From contig JALHMG010000004.1 of the NCBI GenBank assembly GCA_022844135.1, forward strand, positions 90,232 to 154,231: a stretch of DNA of 64,000 nucleotides, given 5' to 3'. Below the pieces are notes generated by a model, which searched no databases, had not been told where the DNA came from, and saw only the letters and a list, made by a program, of their open reading frames with translations. The translations under genes were made by a program, and so were the position numbers. Positions 26,494 through 34,974 of the stretch are shown in pieces; the stretch's first letter is position 1, and each line of letters opens with the position of its first letter. This DNA is from Lysobacterales bacterium (lineage in GTDB: Bacteria > Pseudomonadota > Gammaproteobacteria > Xanthomonadales > SZUA-5).

Positions 26494-27242
26494 GCTACGA
26501 ATTTCGCCTTGCGTCCACCTCGGACCTGACCAGCCTGGCGGGCCTGATCGACGCCGCTGAGATCGAAGGCGCCTCCTTCATCGACGATCCAGATGATTTT
26601 GTGCTGCTGGCCTTCGCGCTCGGCGACTCGATGCCCAAGGGCGCGGTGCGCTGTCGGCGCAACATCGGCAGCCACGAGCCGCGCTACTGGTATCACGTCG
26701 GCACGCGCGTCCATGCAGCGCCCGATCTTGCAATGTTCCGCCGCGAGCGCACCTTGCTGCTGGGCAATGACTTGACTGGCACCATGGAAATCGCGGCGCT
26801 GGCGACGAGCGAGACCGACGTCGCTCGACGTCGGTTGCTGCAACACGAATTGATCGGTGCGGCAATCGAGCGCTTGCGGGCTCCAACCCATCGAATCGAC
26901 TCAGCACGCATCATCGCTCCGCTGCCAGGATTGCGGCACGATGGCGTTTCGCCTTTCTGGGAAGGACTGGGGCGCGCCTTCTTCCCCGGCGATCCAGAGC
27001 AAGCGCGACGCCGCTTCGGGGAACGTTGGGTCACCCACGTCGCAGCTTTGCTGCCCAAGCACCCACTGGTGGTATCGATCTTGCCAGAGTCGGCACAGGC
27101 CGCGATCGGTCAAGTGCCCGACGCAGCCGCAGGCTACCGCGATGCCTTGCTCGCGCACGGGTTCGTCGTTGGACAGCACGTCTCGGTCGATGATGGCGGA
27201 GCGGTGCTGGAGCTGCATGCGAGCGCGGCGCCGCTTCGCTGA
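26490..27242 (+). CDS. Short AstA-like arginine succinyltransferase subunit
   Basis: 250 residues, about 90 fewer than AstA. It keeps the acyltransferase-like core (LASTSDLTSLAGLIDAAEIEGASFIDD, RNIGSHEPRYWYHVGTRVHAAPDL, FWEGLGRAFFPGDPEQARRRFG and LLPKHPLVVSILPESAQAAIG). It lacks most of the C-terminal domain present in the neighbour. ATG 26490 overlaps the astA stop by 4 bp, which implies equimolar partners. In Pseudomonas the second gene (aruG) is full length. The missing C-terminus makes this either a minimal beta subunit or a non-catalytic partner. Confidence 0.83.
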   Translation: MSYEFRLASTSDLTSLAGLIDAAEIEGASFIDDPDDFVLLAFALGDSMPKGAVRCRRNIGSHEPRYWYHVGTRVHAAPDLAMFRRERTLLLGNDLTGTMEIAALATSETDVARRRLLQHELIGAAIERLRAPTHRIDSARIIAPLPGLRHDGVSPFWEGLGRAFFPGDPEQARRRFGERWVTHVAALLPKHPLVVSILPESAQAAIGQVPDAAAGYRDALLAHGFVVGQHVSVDDGGAVLELHASAAPLR

Positions 27243-27277
27243 TTTAAACTACCTGCGTGCGGCCACAGAGCAGAAGC

Positions 27278-27703
27278 ATGCTGAAGGGAGACAGCCTGAC
27301 GCCCCGACTCAAGCGGCCGCCCCTTGCATCCGAGAACCCGGGCTCGAAATTCTCAATCGCAGCTCACCTGAAAGGCGATACGCCGCTGTGGTTCGCCTTT
27401 GGCATTACCTTTGCACTTGGCTGTTTTCTTGCGAACCTTGTCGCGATTGCGGTAGTGATCGGATTAGCCCGCATATTTCATGAGGGAACGCGGGAGATCG
27501 CGAAGGGCTTTGCGCCGGAATCGAGGCGCGAGGAGGAGGAATGGTTGTTCCATTGGGACGACGAGCAACGAAGAGTCCGGCGCAAAGAACGAGCGAGGGC
27601 CGTGTTAGCGAGGAAATGGCAGCGAACACTCTGTCAGTACGACCAACTTGATGACTTCCACGCTGTAACAACGAAATCAAGCCATTTCATCGCGACCTCA
27701 TGA
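27278..27703 (+). CDS. Hypothetical single-pass membrane protein
   Basis: 141 residues from ATG 27278 (MLKGDSLTPRLKRPPLASE). One hydrophobic segment, about residues 38-63 (LWFAFGITFALGCFLANLVAIAVVIG), is followed by a highly charged cytoplasmic-type tail rich in Arg and Glu (SRREEEEWLFHWDDEQRRVRRKERAR). No family recognised. The stop overlaps the next start (ATGA). Codon use looks somewhat less GC-biased than in the neighbours. Confidence 0.55.
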   Translation: MLKGDSLTPRLKRPPLASENPGSKFSIAAHLKGDTPLWFAFGITFALGCFLANLVAIAVVIGLARIFHEGTREIAKGFAPESRREEEEWLFHWDDEQRRVRRKERARAVLARKWQRTLCQYDQLDDFHAVTTKSSHFIATS

Positions 27704-27942
27704 AATATGCGGGGTTAGTGCGTGTCACCGGTTCGTCGCCAGAGTCCATGGCGCTGGTCGCATTGCTGCCATATGCAGTCTATGTGAGCTTCTCGTCCTG
27801 GTGCGTTTGGAAGTGTCGCGGCAACTCGGACTCGCCCGCGCTGCGCTGGACGGCGCAGCTCGTTGGCGTTGGCGCCGCGATCACCGTGGCCTGCGCTGCG
27901 ATCGCCCTGATCGTGGCCGGAGCATGGCATGTTCTCTCCTGA
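27700..27942 (+). CDS. Small hypothetical two-helix membrane protein
   Basis: 80 residues with two hydrophobic helices (MALVALLPYAVYVSFSSW and LVGVGAAITVACAAIALIVAGAW) joined by a charged loop with one Cys. ATG 27700 overlaps the previous stop by 4 bp, and the 3' end overlaps the phosphatase start by 14 bp, which supports it being a real coupled gene. Function unknown. Confidence 0.5.
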   Translation: MKYAGLVRVTGSSPESMALVALLPYAVYVSFSSWCVWKCRGNSDSPALRWTAQLVGVGAAITVACAAIALIVAGAWHVLS

Positions 27943-28444
27943 CGTCTACTGGGCGCCGACGACGCCGCCGAAGCGATTGGCATTTGGTCCTCGACCGCGC
28001 GGCGGCGACTGGTTGGCCGACGAAATCGCTGGCTATCGCTCCTTGGGTTTTTCGAATGTCGTTTCGCTTTTGGAGCGGCAGGAAATCGTTGAACTTGCAC
28101 TCACCGATGCGCCAGCGCTATGCGCTCAAGCGGGCTTGAAATTCCACAACTTTCCGATCGTCGATCGTAGTGTGCCGGCATCCATGGCATCGGCACGAAC
28201 GTTCGTCGATGCGCTGGCCGAATGCTTCTTGCGCGGCGAGGGGATCTATGTGCACTGCCGCGCTGGAATTGGCCGCAGCGCGACGATCTCGGCGGCGCTG
28301 ATGCTGCGTCTGGGCAACAAGAATCCCGATGACATATTTGAGCGCTTGGGCACTGCGCGTGGCTTCCCCGTTCCGGACACCGAGGCGCAGACCTTGTGGC
28401 TTTACGAGTTCGCATCGACGCTCACGACGAGCATCGATGCTTAG
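27929..28444 (+). CDS. Dual-specificity protein phosphatase family protein
   Basis: 171 residues. The CX5R phosphatase loop is HCRAGIGRS (Cys110, Arg116), preceded by GEGIYV. A candidate general acid is Asp79 in FPIVDRSVP. LADEIAGYRSLGFSNVVSLLE is the expected structural element before it. Such enzymes remove phosphate from tyrosine, serine or other substrates by a Cys-phosphate intermediate. Cytoplasmic, no signal. It may be translated with the two small membrane genes upstream and is convergent with the dehydrogenase gene (15 bp gap). Confidence 0.9.
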   Translation: MFSPDVYWAPTTPPKRLAFGPRPRGGDWLADEIAGYRSLGFSNVVSLLERQEIVELALTDAPALCAQAGLKFHNFPIVDRSVPASMASARTFVDALAECFLRGEGIYVHCRAGIGRSATISAALMLRLGNKNPDDIFERLGTARGFPVPDTEAQTLWLYEFASTLTTSIDA

Positions 28445-28459
28445 CTCAAGTGTTGCGCA

Positions 28460-29557
28460 CTACCGCGACCGACCCTTGAACATCGGCCGACTTGTGCCGG
28501 TGAACGGCATACGCACGCGACCGATGGTGTTGATGCGCTCTTCGGCCATGCGGTCGGACGCTTTCCAGGTCGCGATGCCGTCGCGCCTGGCGATTTTGAA
28601 GATCGTGCCGACGTTGTAGTAGATAGTGCGAAGCATGCGCATCGCGCGCTCGCGGTCGTAGCCATCGAGTTCGATCGACACATTCATCAGGCCGCCAGCG
28701 TTCACCGCGTAGTCCGGTGCGTACAGAATTCCGCGACGTTCCAGTTGATCGCCGCAATCGTCGGTGGCGAGCTGATTGTTTGCGGCGCCGCAGACCACTT
28801 TGAATTTGAAGCGCGGCATGGTTTTTTCGTTCACGGTGCCGCCCAACGCGCACGGCGAGTACACGTCCGCATCCACATCGTAAATCTCATCGAGCGCCAC
28901 CGCTTCGCAGCCCAGCTCATCGACGCAGCGCTGCACCGCGGAGCGGTTGATGTCGGTCACGAACACCTTCGCCTTTTCGGCGCGCAAGAGTTTGCACAGC
29001 TCATAGCCGACATGGCCCACGCCTTGCACGGCGTAGGAGTAGTTGCCCACCTCTTCACTGCCAAAGCGCACGTTGAGACTGGCCATGATGCCTTGCAGCG
29101 TGCCGGCCGCGGTGAACGGCGAGGGATCGCCAGAGCCGCCATGCACCTGATGCACGCCGGTGACGAAGTCGGTTTCCTGCATCACGTATTCCATGTCGTT
29201 GACGTCTATGCCAACGTCTTCGGCCGTGATGTAGCGACCGCCCAAGGAATTAACGAAACGACCGAACGCTCGGAACAAGCCTTCGGATTTATCGCGCGAG
29301 GGATCGCCGATGATCACACCCTTGCCGCCGCCCAGATTCAAACCCGCGACCGCCGCCTTGAACGTCATGCCGCGCGACAGCCGCAGCACATCGTTGAGCG
29401 CTTCCTGCTCGTTTTTGTAAGGCCACATGCGCAATCCGCCGAGCGCCGGGCCGAGCGTGGTGTTATGCACCGCGATGATGGCTTTGAGGCCCACATCTTT
29501 GTTGTGGCAAAACACGACTTGCTCGTGGCCCATTTGACCGACGACATCGAACACCAT
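28460..29557 (-). CDS. Leucine/phenylalanine dehydrogenase family (Glu/Leu/Phe/Val dehydrogenase)
   Basis: 365 residues. The N-terminal domain has GPALGGLRMWPY, the glycine-rich lysine motif NLGGGKGVI (catalytic Lys79) and substrate Lys67 in MTFKAAVAG. The NAD-binding Rossmann motif is VQGVGHVGYELCKLL with acidic VTDIN after it. GTVNEKTMPRFKFKVVCGAANNQL is typical of leucine dehydrogenases. The reaction is reversible oxidative deamination of branched-chain or aromatic amino acids to keto acids. AGGTCA precedes ATG 29557. Substrate within the family cannot be fixed from sequence alone. Confidence 0.93.
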   Translation of the reverse strand: MVFDVVGQMGHEQVVFCHNKDVGLKAIIAVHNTTLGPALGGLRMWPYKNEQEALNDVLRLSRGMTFKAAVAGLNLGGGKGVIIGDPSRDKSEGLFRAFGRFVNSLGGRYITAEDVGIDVNDMEYVMQETDFVTGVHQVHGGSGDPSPFTAAGTLQGIMASLNVRFGSEEVGNYSYAVQGVGHVGYELCKLLRAEKAKVFVTDINRSAVQRCVDELGCEAVALDEIYDVDADVYSPCALGGTVNEKTMPRFKFKVVCGAANNQLATDDCGDQLERRGILYAPDYAVNAGGLMNVSIELDGYDRERAMRMLRTIYYNVGTIFKIARRDGIATWKASDRMAEERINTIGRVRMPFTGTSRPMFKGRSR

Positions 29558-29864
29558 GAGTGACCTCGCTTATGAAATCGTATGCAGTGAAAGCGGCGCG
29601 GACTATACGCGCGACATTGTGCGATGCCTGAATGAAGCGACAAGACGGGGGCGTATGTGGTCAGGCGGCGTCCGGGGCTGTCGATGCTTCGTTACGTGCC
29701 ACGCAACTATTCAAGTGGCATCGTTTATCGATCAACAGAAGCAGGGGAGTTCAAGCGGTGATCGCTACCGGCGAAAAGTTCCGCCACCGCCCCCGCCTCG
29801 TCGCCCAACGCAAGTCGCCCCAACATTCTGGCTCGATCAATAACTCCAACTGACTGCTTGCGTT
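29558..29864. other. Intergenic region upstream of the dehydrogenase gene
   Basis: 307 bp. It must hold the minus-strand promoter of the dehydrogenase and the 3' region of the phoD gene. Short reading frames here (for example 29632-29853 plus) are low quality and not supported. I see no hairpin followed by a T-tract, and no repeat or RNA signature. Confidence 0.4.
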
Positions 29865-31406
29865 TCAGCTCACCGGTCCGGCTTTCCCGTCCTCCACAAC
29901 AAAACGCGCCAAGGTCGAGAACGACGGCTCGCGCACGCGAACATCGGACACGGCCTGCAACCTGGCCTCGACCCGATCGCGACCGATGTCGAGCAGCGTG
30001 TAGCCGCGAATGTCGCTGCGCATCAGCTGGATGTGTGGATTGTCGGCGCGGCGTTCGTCGTAATACGTTTGCGGGCGCGCATCGGCTGAGATCGAGGTGG
30101 CGACAAACTCGCTGGCGATGGGCGGCGAGTCGAAGCGCTCTGGATCGCCTGGAACCGCAGCGACGACGTTCGCGTGCAAGTCGCCGCCGACGATGACGGG
30201 ATTTCGCAAAGCCGTTTTGCGGAGCGCGTCGAGCACTCGTTGGCGCGACTGCGGATAACCATCCCATCCGTCGGTCCACAGCCCGCGCGCTGCGCCTGGC
30301 GATTCATCGAGTGGCGCGAATAACGTTTGTTGCGCGATGAGATTCCACTGCGCGCGGCTGCTCGAAAAAGCTTCGTCCAGCCACGCCTCTTGCGTTGCGC
30401 CAAGCAGAGTGTGCGCAAGCGCGGTCTCGTCGCAGCGATCGAGCACTTGCGATGCAACGCGATTGGCGCGCGGGCACGGTTGCGGCGTGCGGTACTGGCG
30501 ATCGTCGAGCAGATAAATCCGCAGCAGCGAGCCGATATCGAAGTGCGTGTAAATGCGCATTTCATCGCGCTGCGGGAACATGCGCCGTGGCAGCGGCATG
30601 TGCTCGAAGAACGCCTGATAGGCAGCGATGCGGCGTTTGAAGAACTGTGGATCCAGATTCTCCGACACATCGCCCGCGTAGTCGTTGTCGACTTCGTGAT
30701 CGTCCCAGGCGAATGCGAACGGCACTGCTGCATGCGTTGCCTGCAGATCCGCATCGAGCTTGTACTGTGCGTGCCGGGTCCGATATTGCGCCAGCGTCAT
30801 CGACTCAGGACCGAAGTGCCGGCGAATCGGATCGGCGCCCCACTGGCTCTCGTAGATGTAATCGCCCAGGAACAACACCAGCTGCGGATCGTCGCGTTGC
30901 ATTTGCCGATACGCAGAGAAGTAGCCGTGTTCGAAGTTCTGGCAACTGCCGAAAGCGATGCGATACGCATCGATGTTGTCGGGCAGCGTCGCGAAGCGTC
31001 CAACACGACTCGTCGCATCGCCGCTCTGAAATCGATAGAAGTAGCTGCGCCCCGGCGCAAGGCCATCGATATCGAGGTGCACACTGTGCGCGACCTCGGG
31101 ATAGGCTTCGGCATTGACCGTGTGTACGATCGATCGGAAGTTTTCGTCGCTCGCAACTTCGCAGACAAAGGCGACGCGTTCGTCGCTCATGCCGCCATCG
31201 CCGCGCAACGGTGCAGGTGCGAATCGCGTCCATAACGAGATGCCGTTGCGCGTGGGATAGCCGCTGGCGACGCCGAGCGAGAACGGGTCGAGCACAAAAC
31301 GCGTTCGCGATTGCGCTCGCGCCCGGGCGCCCGAGAGCAAACCGACACCAGCAATCACGGCCCCCAGTCGCTGCAGCGCGACTCTGCGTGGAACATTGTT
31401 AATCAT
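29865..31406 (-). CDS. phoD: Alkaline phosphatase D (PhoD) family protein, Tat-exported
   Basis: 513 residues. The N-terminus PRRVALQRLGAVIAGVGLLSGARARA is a twin-arginine type signal. PhoD landmarks follow: DPFSLGVASGYPTRNGISLWTRFAP (Ig-like N-domain), IAFGSCQNFEHGYFSAYRQM, VLFLGDYIYES, FAWDDHEVDNDYAGD and VIVGGDLHANVVAAV, the metal-binding Asp, Asn and His clusters. The enzyme is a calcium- and iron-dependent phosphomonoesterase or diesterase acting outside the cytoplasm. Upstream minus-strand sequence has two TGTCA half-sites 12 bp apart, close to but not matching a Pho box. Confidence 0.95.
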   Translation of the reverse strand: MINNVPRRVALQRLGAVIAGVGLLSGARARAQSRTRFVLDPFSLGVASGYPTRNGISLWTRFAPAPLRGDGGMSDERVAFVCEVASDENFRSIVHTVNAEAYPEVAHSVHLDIDGLAPGRSYFYRFQSGDATSRVGRFATLPDNIDAYRIAFGSCQNFEHGYFSAYRQMQRDDPQLVLFLGDYIYESQWGADPIRRHFGPESMTLAQYRTRHAQYKLDADLQATHAAVPFAFAWDDHEVDNDYAGDVSENLDPQFFKRRIAAYQAFFEHMPLPRRMFPQRDEMRIYTHFDIGSLLRIYLLDDRQYRTPQPCPRANRVASQVLDRCDETALAHTLLGATQEAWLDEAFSSSRAQWNLIAQQTLFAPLDESPGAARGLWTDGWDGYPQSRQRVLDALRKTALRNPVIVGGDLHANVVAAVPGDPERFDSPPIASEFVATSISADARPQTYYDERRADNPHIQLMRSDIRGYTLLDIGRDRVEARLQAVSDVRVREPSFSTLARFVVEDGKAGPVS

Positions 31407-31624
31407 TGATAATCCGCTCCCGGCACTGCGATGACAGAGAGTTTGACATCTTTTTTGCGACGCTTTGATGTCAGCGTCCCAAATACCGATTTCATATAAA
31501 ACAACATCCTACAAGACATTGTTAAAGTGTATTCGCATCTCACGTCGGTCGACGCGCCCGAAACAAGTCAGAGAACTTTCGCGATTTCGCAACCCGTTCG
31601 TGGCATCCTACGCTGTGTGTCGAC
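31407..31624. other. Divergent intergenic region upstream of phoD and the structured RNA
   Basis: Part of a 407-bp gap. It contains TTGACA at 31443-31448 and an inverted repeat GACATC (31445-31450)/GATGTC (31467-31472). A TATAAA lies at 31495-31500. These could serve transcription toward the structured element at 31625-31725 or toward phoD. A 60-codon frame at 31465-31647 has no support. Confidence 0.35.
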
Positions 31625-31725
31625 GGGGGAATGATGGCCCCCTTTGATGCCTCCGCTAATTTGTTGTGCACTCCCCAGCGGATGACCTTCGCAGCCGCGG
31701 CGCTCACCACGCCGCGGCTTTTTTT
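31625..31725 (+). ncRNA. Candidate structured leader or small RNA ending in an intrinsic terminator
   Basis: Three consecutive stems occur on the plus strand: GGGGG (31625-31629) with CCCCC (31638-31642); TCCGCT (31652-31657) with AGCGGA (31677-31682); and the terminator stem at 31693-31719. No plus-strand gene precedes it (phoD is divergent), so the terminator must end either a free-standing small RNA or an attenuated leader of the gene at 31814. I could not match it to a known riboswitch or RNA family. The 5' end is unknown and may lie well upstream. Confidence 0.35.
31693..31725 (+). terminator. Intrinsic terminator upstream of the FANGFE-protein gene
   Basis: AGCCGCGGCG (31693-31702) and CGCCGCGGCT (31710-31719) form a perfect 10-bp GC-rich stem with a 7-base loop, running directly into seven T. 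The T-run continues as T7-GCGC-A7 (31719-31736), a further palindrome that could compete with it. It sits 89 bp before the start codon of the next gene, a layout consistent with attenuation. Confidence 0.75.
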
Positions 31726-31813
31726 GCGCAAAAAAAGATTTGTCCGAACAACTTCACAGAGCGTAGACTCCGCGCCCGTCGCGGCCGGCCGGTCGCTTTG
31801 GGGAGGTTCAGCC

Positions 31814-32353
31814 ATGTTGCGTGCCAGTTGCTTGTTGTTTTTGGCCCCGTCGATACTCTTTGCGGCGCCCGTGGATCGCTGCTCTCAAATCACTGCTTAC
31901 GAGTCTTCGCCAACCTTCTCGGGCAATACCGTCGCATCGTTCGGCAACCAATACGATCTCAATTCGTGTGCCGGCCAACCGGGGGTGTCGCTGCTTCCGG
32001 CTGCTGGTCAGGCCACAGACCAGGTCGTCAAGATTCAGGTCGAGGCGGCCTGTACTGCGACCGTGACGGTAGTTGGCAGTTCTTCGGGCGCCAATCAGTC
32101 CGATCCCGTTGTCTACGCCGCGTCGACGTGCCCAATCGCCGATCCCGGCGTGACGAACTTCCTCGATAACTCGTGTCTTGCGGCGGCTGACGCGACCGGC
32201 GCGTTGGGTACCGAGACGATCACATTTGCGGCACAACCTGGCATCGACTACTTCCTGTACTTCGACGGATTCCTGGCTGCGCAGGGCCCGTACGATGTGA
32301 CCATCAGCGGATGTACGTTGTCCGAGCGTTTGTTTGCGAACGGCTTCGAATAG
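31814..32353 (+). CDS. Secreted hypothetical protein with C-terminal FANGFE motif
   Basis: 179 residues from ATG 31814, with GGGAGG about 7 bases before, beginning a signal peptide (MLRASCLLFLAPSILFAAP). The frame is open upstream to 31631, but that part runs through the terminator hairpin. The mature part is a small beta-rich domain (VVKIQVEAACTATVTVVGSSS, ITFAAQPGIDYFLYFDGF, GPYDVTISGC) with six Cys, resembling pre-peptidase C-terminal-like beta sandwiches. It ends SERLFANGFE; tails of this form recur on secreted proteins of Xanthomonadales as I recall. Function unknown. Confidence 0.72.
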   Translation: MLRASCLLFLAPSILFAAPVDRCSQITAYESSPTFSGNTVASFGNQYDLNSCAGQPGVSLLPAAGQATDQVVKIQVEAACTATVTVVGSSSGANQSDPVVYAASTCPIADPGVTNFLDNSCLAAADATGALGTETITFAAQPGIDYFLYFDGFLAAQGPYDVTISGCTLSERLFANGFE

Positions 32354-32476
32354 CGCAGTGCTTGAACAAGCCTGCCATCGCGAGTGCAAGCGCATTCTCG
32401 GCGGCTATCACATCATTGTTTAGCGGGATTGTGGTGCGAAAAGGCACAGCTGCCCCAACGGTGCAACGCAAACCAG

Positions 32477-32495
32477 CCCAGGGCAACGCCCTGGG
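32477..32495. repeat. Intergenic palindrome CCCAGGGC-AAC-GCCCTGGG
   Basis: A perfect 8-bp stem with a 3-base loop in the 263-bp gap before pheT. It has no T-run after it. The surrounding sequence (cagCCCAGGGC...) has the look of a dispersed extragenic palindrome. The rest of the gap shows no gene; the pheT promoter should lie at 32500-32600. Confidence 0.5.
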
Positions 32496-32616
32496 TCGCG
32501 ACGTTCAGCAATGCCGGCATGGGCAAGGGTTGAACACCAGGCACGCGAACGTCATCGAGCGCCCGCACGGCGACAACCTGCTAGTCTCGCGGCCCCGTTT
32601 TTGACGCCGCTCTAAC

Positions 32617-34971
32617 ATGAAATTTTCGGAGAACTGGCTGCGCGAATTGGTCGAGGTGGCGGCCACGCGTGCGGAGCTGACGCATCGGTTGACGATGTGT
32701 GGACTTGAGGTCGAGTCGACGACGCCGCTGGAACCAGCGCTGGATGGCGTGGTGATTGCGCGCATCGTCAGCGCTGAGCAGCATCCGAATGCTGATCGCT
32801 TGCGGGTGTGCCAGGTCGATATCGGCACAGCCCAGACGCTGCAAATCGTTTGCGGCGCGCCGAATGCGCGCGCGGGATTGATCGCGCCGTTGGCAACGGT
32901 GGGCGCCACGCTGCCCGGCGGACTCACTATTAAGGCCGCGCAACTGCGCGGCGTGGATTCATTCGGCATGCTGTGCTCGGCCAAAGAGCTGGCCATCGAT
33001 GCTGATGCCAGCGGCTTGATGGAGCTGCCGAGCGATGCGCCGGTGGGTGCGGCGCTGGGTCAGTGGCTGGGATTACCCGATGCGATTATCGAGCTTGGCC
33101 TGACGCCGAATCGCAGCGACTGCCTGGGACTGTTCGGTCTGGCCCGCGAAGTGGCAGCCGAGTTCGGAACGCAGGCGCGTTTGCCTGATGTCAAACCTGC
33201 GCCAGTGACGCTCAGCGCACAGTTGCCTGTCGCGATCGATCGCGGCTCAGGTTGTCCTCGTTACCTGGGTCGCATCATCGAAGGGCTGGACGCCAAAGCG
33301 GCCACGCCGGTCTGGATGCGCGAGCGGCTGCGGCGAGCGGGTCTGCGCTCGATTTCGGCGCTGGTCGATGTCACCAATTACGTCATGCTTGAAACCGGCC
33401 AGCCGCTGCATGCCTTCGATGCCGATGCGGTGCGCGGTGCGGTGCGCGTACGTCGCGCCGCACCCGGCGAAACCTTGGAGCTGCTGGACGAGCGCAAGGT
33501 GGTGCTCGACCCCGAGTTCCTGCTGATCGCCGATGATGCGGGTGCGTTGGCGCTGGCGGGTGTCATGGGTGGGCATAGCTCGCGTGTTACCGATACGACC
33601 ACGCGCGTATTTCTCGAAAGCGCCCATTTTGCGCCGGGCGCAATCAGCGGCCGTGCGCGGCGATTGGGCATGCACACCGACGCATCGCATCGTTTTGAGC
33701 GCGGCGTCGATCCGGCGCTGCCGGAACTGGCGATAGAGCGCGCGACTGCTCTGCTGCTCGCGATTGCCGGCGGCGCCGCCGGACCGATCTCGCGCGCAGA
33801 GCACGACGACGAGTTGCCGGTGCGCAAGCCGGTGGCGCTGCGCCGCGCACGCATCGAGAAAGTTCTTGGCATCGCTGTTCCCGATGCCAGCGTCGAGCGC
33901 ATCCTGGGTACGCTCGGTATGCAGGTTGCGAACACATCCGAGGGTTGGCACGTGACGCCGCCGAGTGCGCGCTTCGACATCTCCATCGAGGAAGACCTGA
34001 TCGAGGAAGTTGCGCGCATCCACGGTTACGATGAAATTCCGATTGCCGCGCCGCGCGGCGAATTGCCGGTCAATCCGGCGGATGAGTCGCGCTTGCCGTT
34101 GGTCCGTTTGCGTGAGCGCCTGGTGGCGCGTGGATATCATGAGGCGCTGACTTTCGCTTTCTTGAGCGCCGCCAGTTTGGATGCCTGGGGCATTGCGACG
34201 CCGCGCATCACGCTGGCCAATCCGCTGTCTGCGGACCTGGCAGTGATGCGTACCTCGTTGTTGCCTACGCTGGTGGCAGCGCTGAAGTACAACCAGGATC
34301 GCCAGCAATCGCGCGTGCGGCTGTTCGAGTTGGGACGCGTGTATCACGATGTCGCCGGGGCGCCTGTGGAAGAGGAGCGCATTGGTTTTGCGCTCGCCGG
34401 TGCAGCTGCACCGGAGCAGTGGGCGAACGCAACGCGACCGGTGGACTTCTTTGATCTCAAGGCCGACATAGAAGCGCTGGCCAGCGTTCGCTGCGAGCCG
34501 GGCGGCCCGGATTTTTTGCATCCAGGGCAGTGCGCGCGTGTGTTCATCGGTCAGTGTGAGATTGGTTTCATCGGTGCTTTGCATCCCAGGCTGGCCCAGG
34601 CGCTTGACGTCGGCACCATCGTCGTTGGCGAGTTGAGCACCGCTGCGGTGGTCGCGCGCGAGCGTCCACGCAGCCGCGAAATGTCGAAATTCCCGTCGGT
34701 CCGGCGCGATTTGGCGCTGATCGTCCAGGACGAGGTTTCGTTCGATAGTATCGCCAGTGCAGCACGCGGCGCGGCCGGCTCAAAACTGGTCGACCTCAAG
34801 CTGATGAGCGTGTACCGCGGTGCCGGCGTGGAATTGGGCAGCAAAAGTGTCGCTATCGGCTTGATTTTCCAGGACGAATCGCGCACTCTTAGCGAGGGTG
34901 AAGTGGAAGCCGCGATGGCAACTGTCATCGAAGCTACGGCAGCGACGTGTGGGGCTACAGTGCGGAGTTAG
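32617..34971 (+). CDS. pheT: Phenylalanine-tRNA ligase beta subunit
   Basis: 784 residues, near the usual 790-800. It opens MKFSENWLRELVEV and continues with the tRNA-binding OB domain (VVIARIVSAEQHPNADRLRVCQVD), the B3/4 editing region, B5, the catalytic-like core (IAAPRGELPVN through LFELGRVYHD) and the C-terminal anticodon-binding FDX-ACB domain (SREMSKFPSVRRDLALIVQDE). It acts as an alpha2-beta2 tetramer with PheS. ihfA follows after 3 bp in the standard order, but pheS is not immediately upstream, where it is found in most gammaproteobacteria. Confidence 0.97.
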   Translation: MKFSENWLRELVEVAATRAELTHRLTMCGLEVESTTPLEPALDGVVIARIVSAEQHPNADRLRVCQVDIGTAQTLQIVCGAPNARAGLIAPLATVGATLPGGLTIKAAQLRGVDSFGMLCSAKELAIDADASGLMELPSDAPVGAALGQWLGLPDAIIELGLTPNRSDCLGLFGLAREVAAEFGTQARLPDVKPAPVTLSAQLPVAIDRGSGCPRYLGRIIEGLDAKAATPVWMRERLRRAGLRSISALVDVTNYVMLETGQPLHAFDADAVRGAVRVRRAAPGETLELLDERKVVLDPEFLLIADDAGALALAGVMGGHSSRVTDTTTRVFLESAHFAPGAISGRARRLGMHTDASHRFERGVDPALPELAIERATALLLAIAGGAAGPISRAEHDDELPVRKPVALRRARIEKVLGIAVPDASVERILGTLGMQVANTSEGWHVTPPSARFDISIEEDLIEEVARIHGYDEIPIAAPRGELPVNPADESRLPLVRLRERLVARGYHEALTFAFLSAASLDAWGIATPRITLANPLSADLAVMRTSLLPTLVAALKYNQDRQQSRVRLFELGRVYHDVAGAPVEEERIGFALAGAAAPEQWANATRPVDFFDLKADIEALASVRCEPGGPDFLHPGQCARVFIGQCEIGFIGALHPRLAQALDVGTIVVGELSTAAVVARERPRSREMSKFPSVRRDLALIVQDEVSFDSIASAARGAAGSKLVDLKLMSVYRGAGVELGSKSVAIGLIFQDESRTLSEGEVEAAMATVIEATAATCGATVRS

Positions 34972-34974
34972 GGG

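Noticed and set aside
29725..30279. 184-codon minus-strand frame
   Set aside because: It overlaps the phoD 3' end in another frame and is Arg-rich without homology.
31420..31480. Pho box upstream of phoD
   Set aside because: Two TGTCA half-sites occur, but 12 bp apart rather than 11, and the rest of the consensus is weak.
31640..31690. Similarity to a cyclic-di-GMP-I riboswitch (GCCTCCG...TGCACTCC)
   Set aside because: The defining GGGCAAACC and GACGCAAAGCC segments and the GGTAGC/GGGTTACC helix are missing, so I call only a generic structured RNA.
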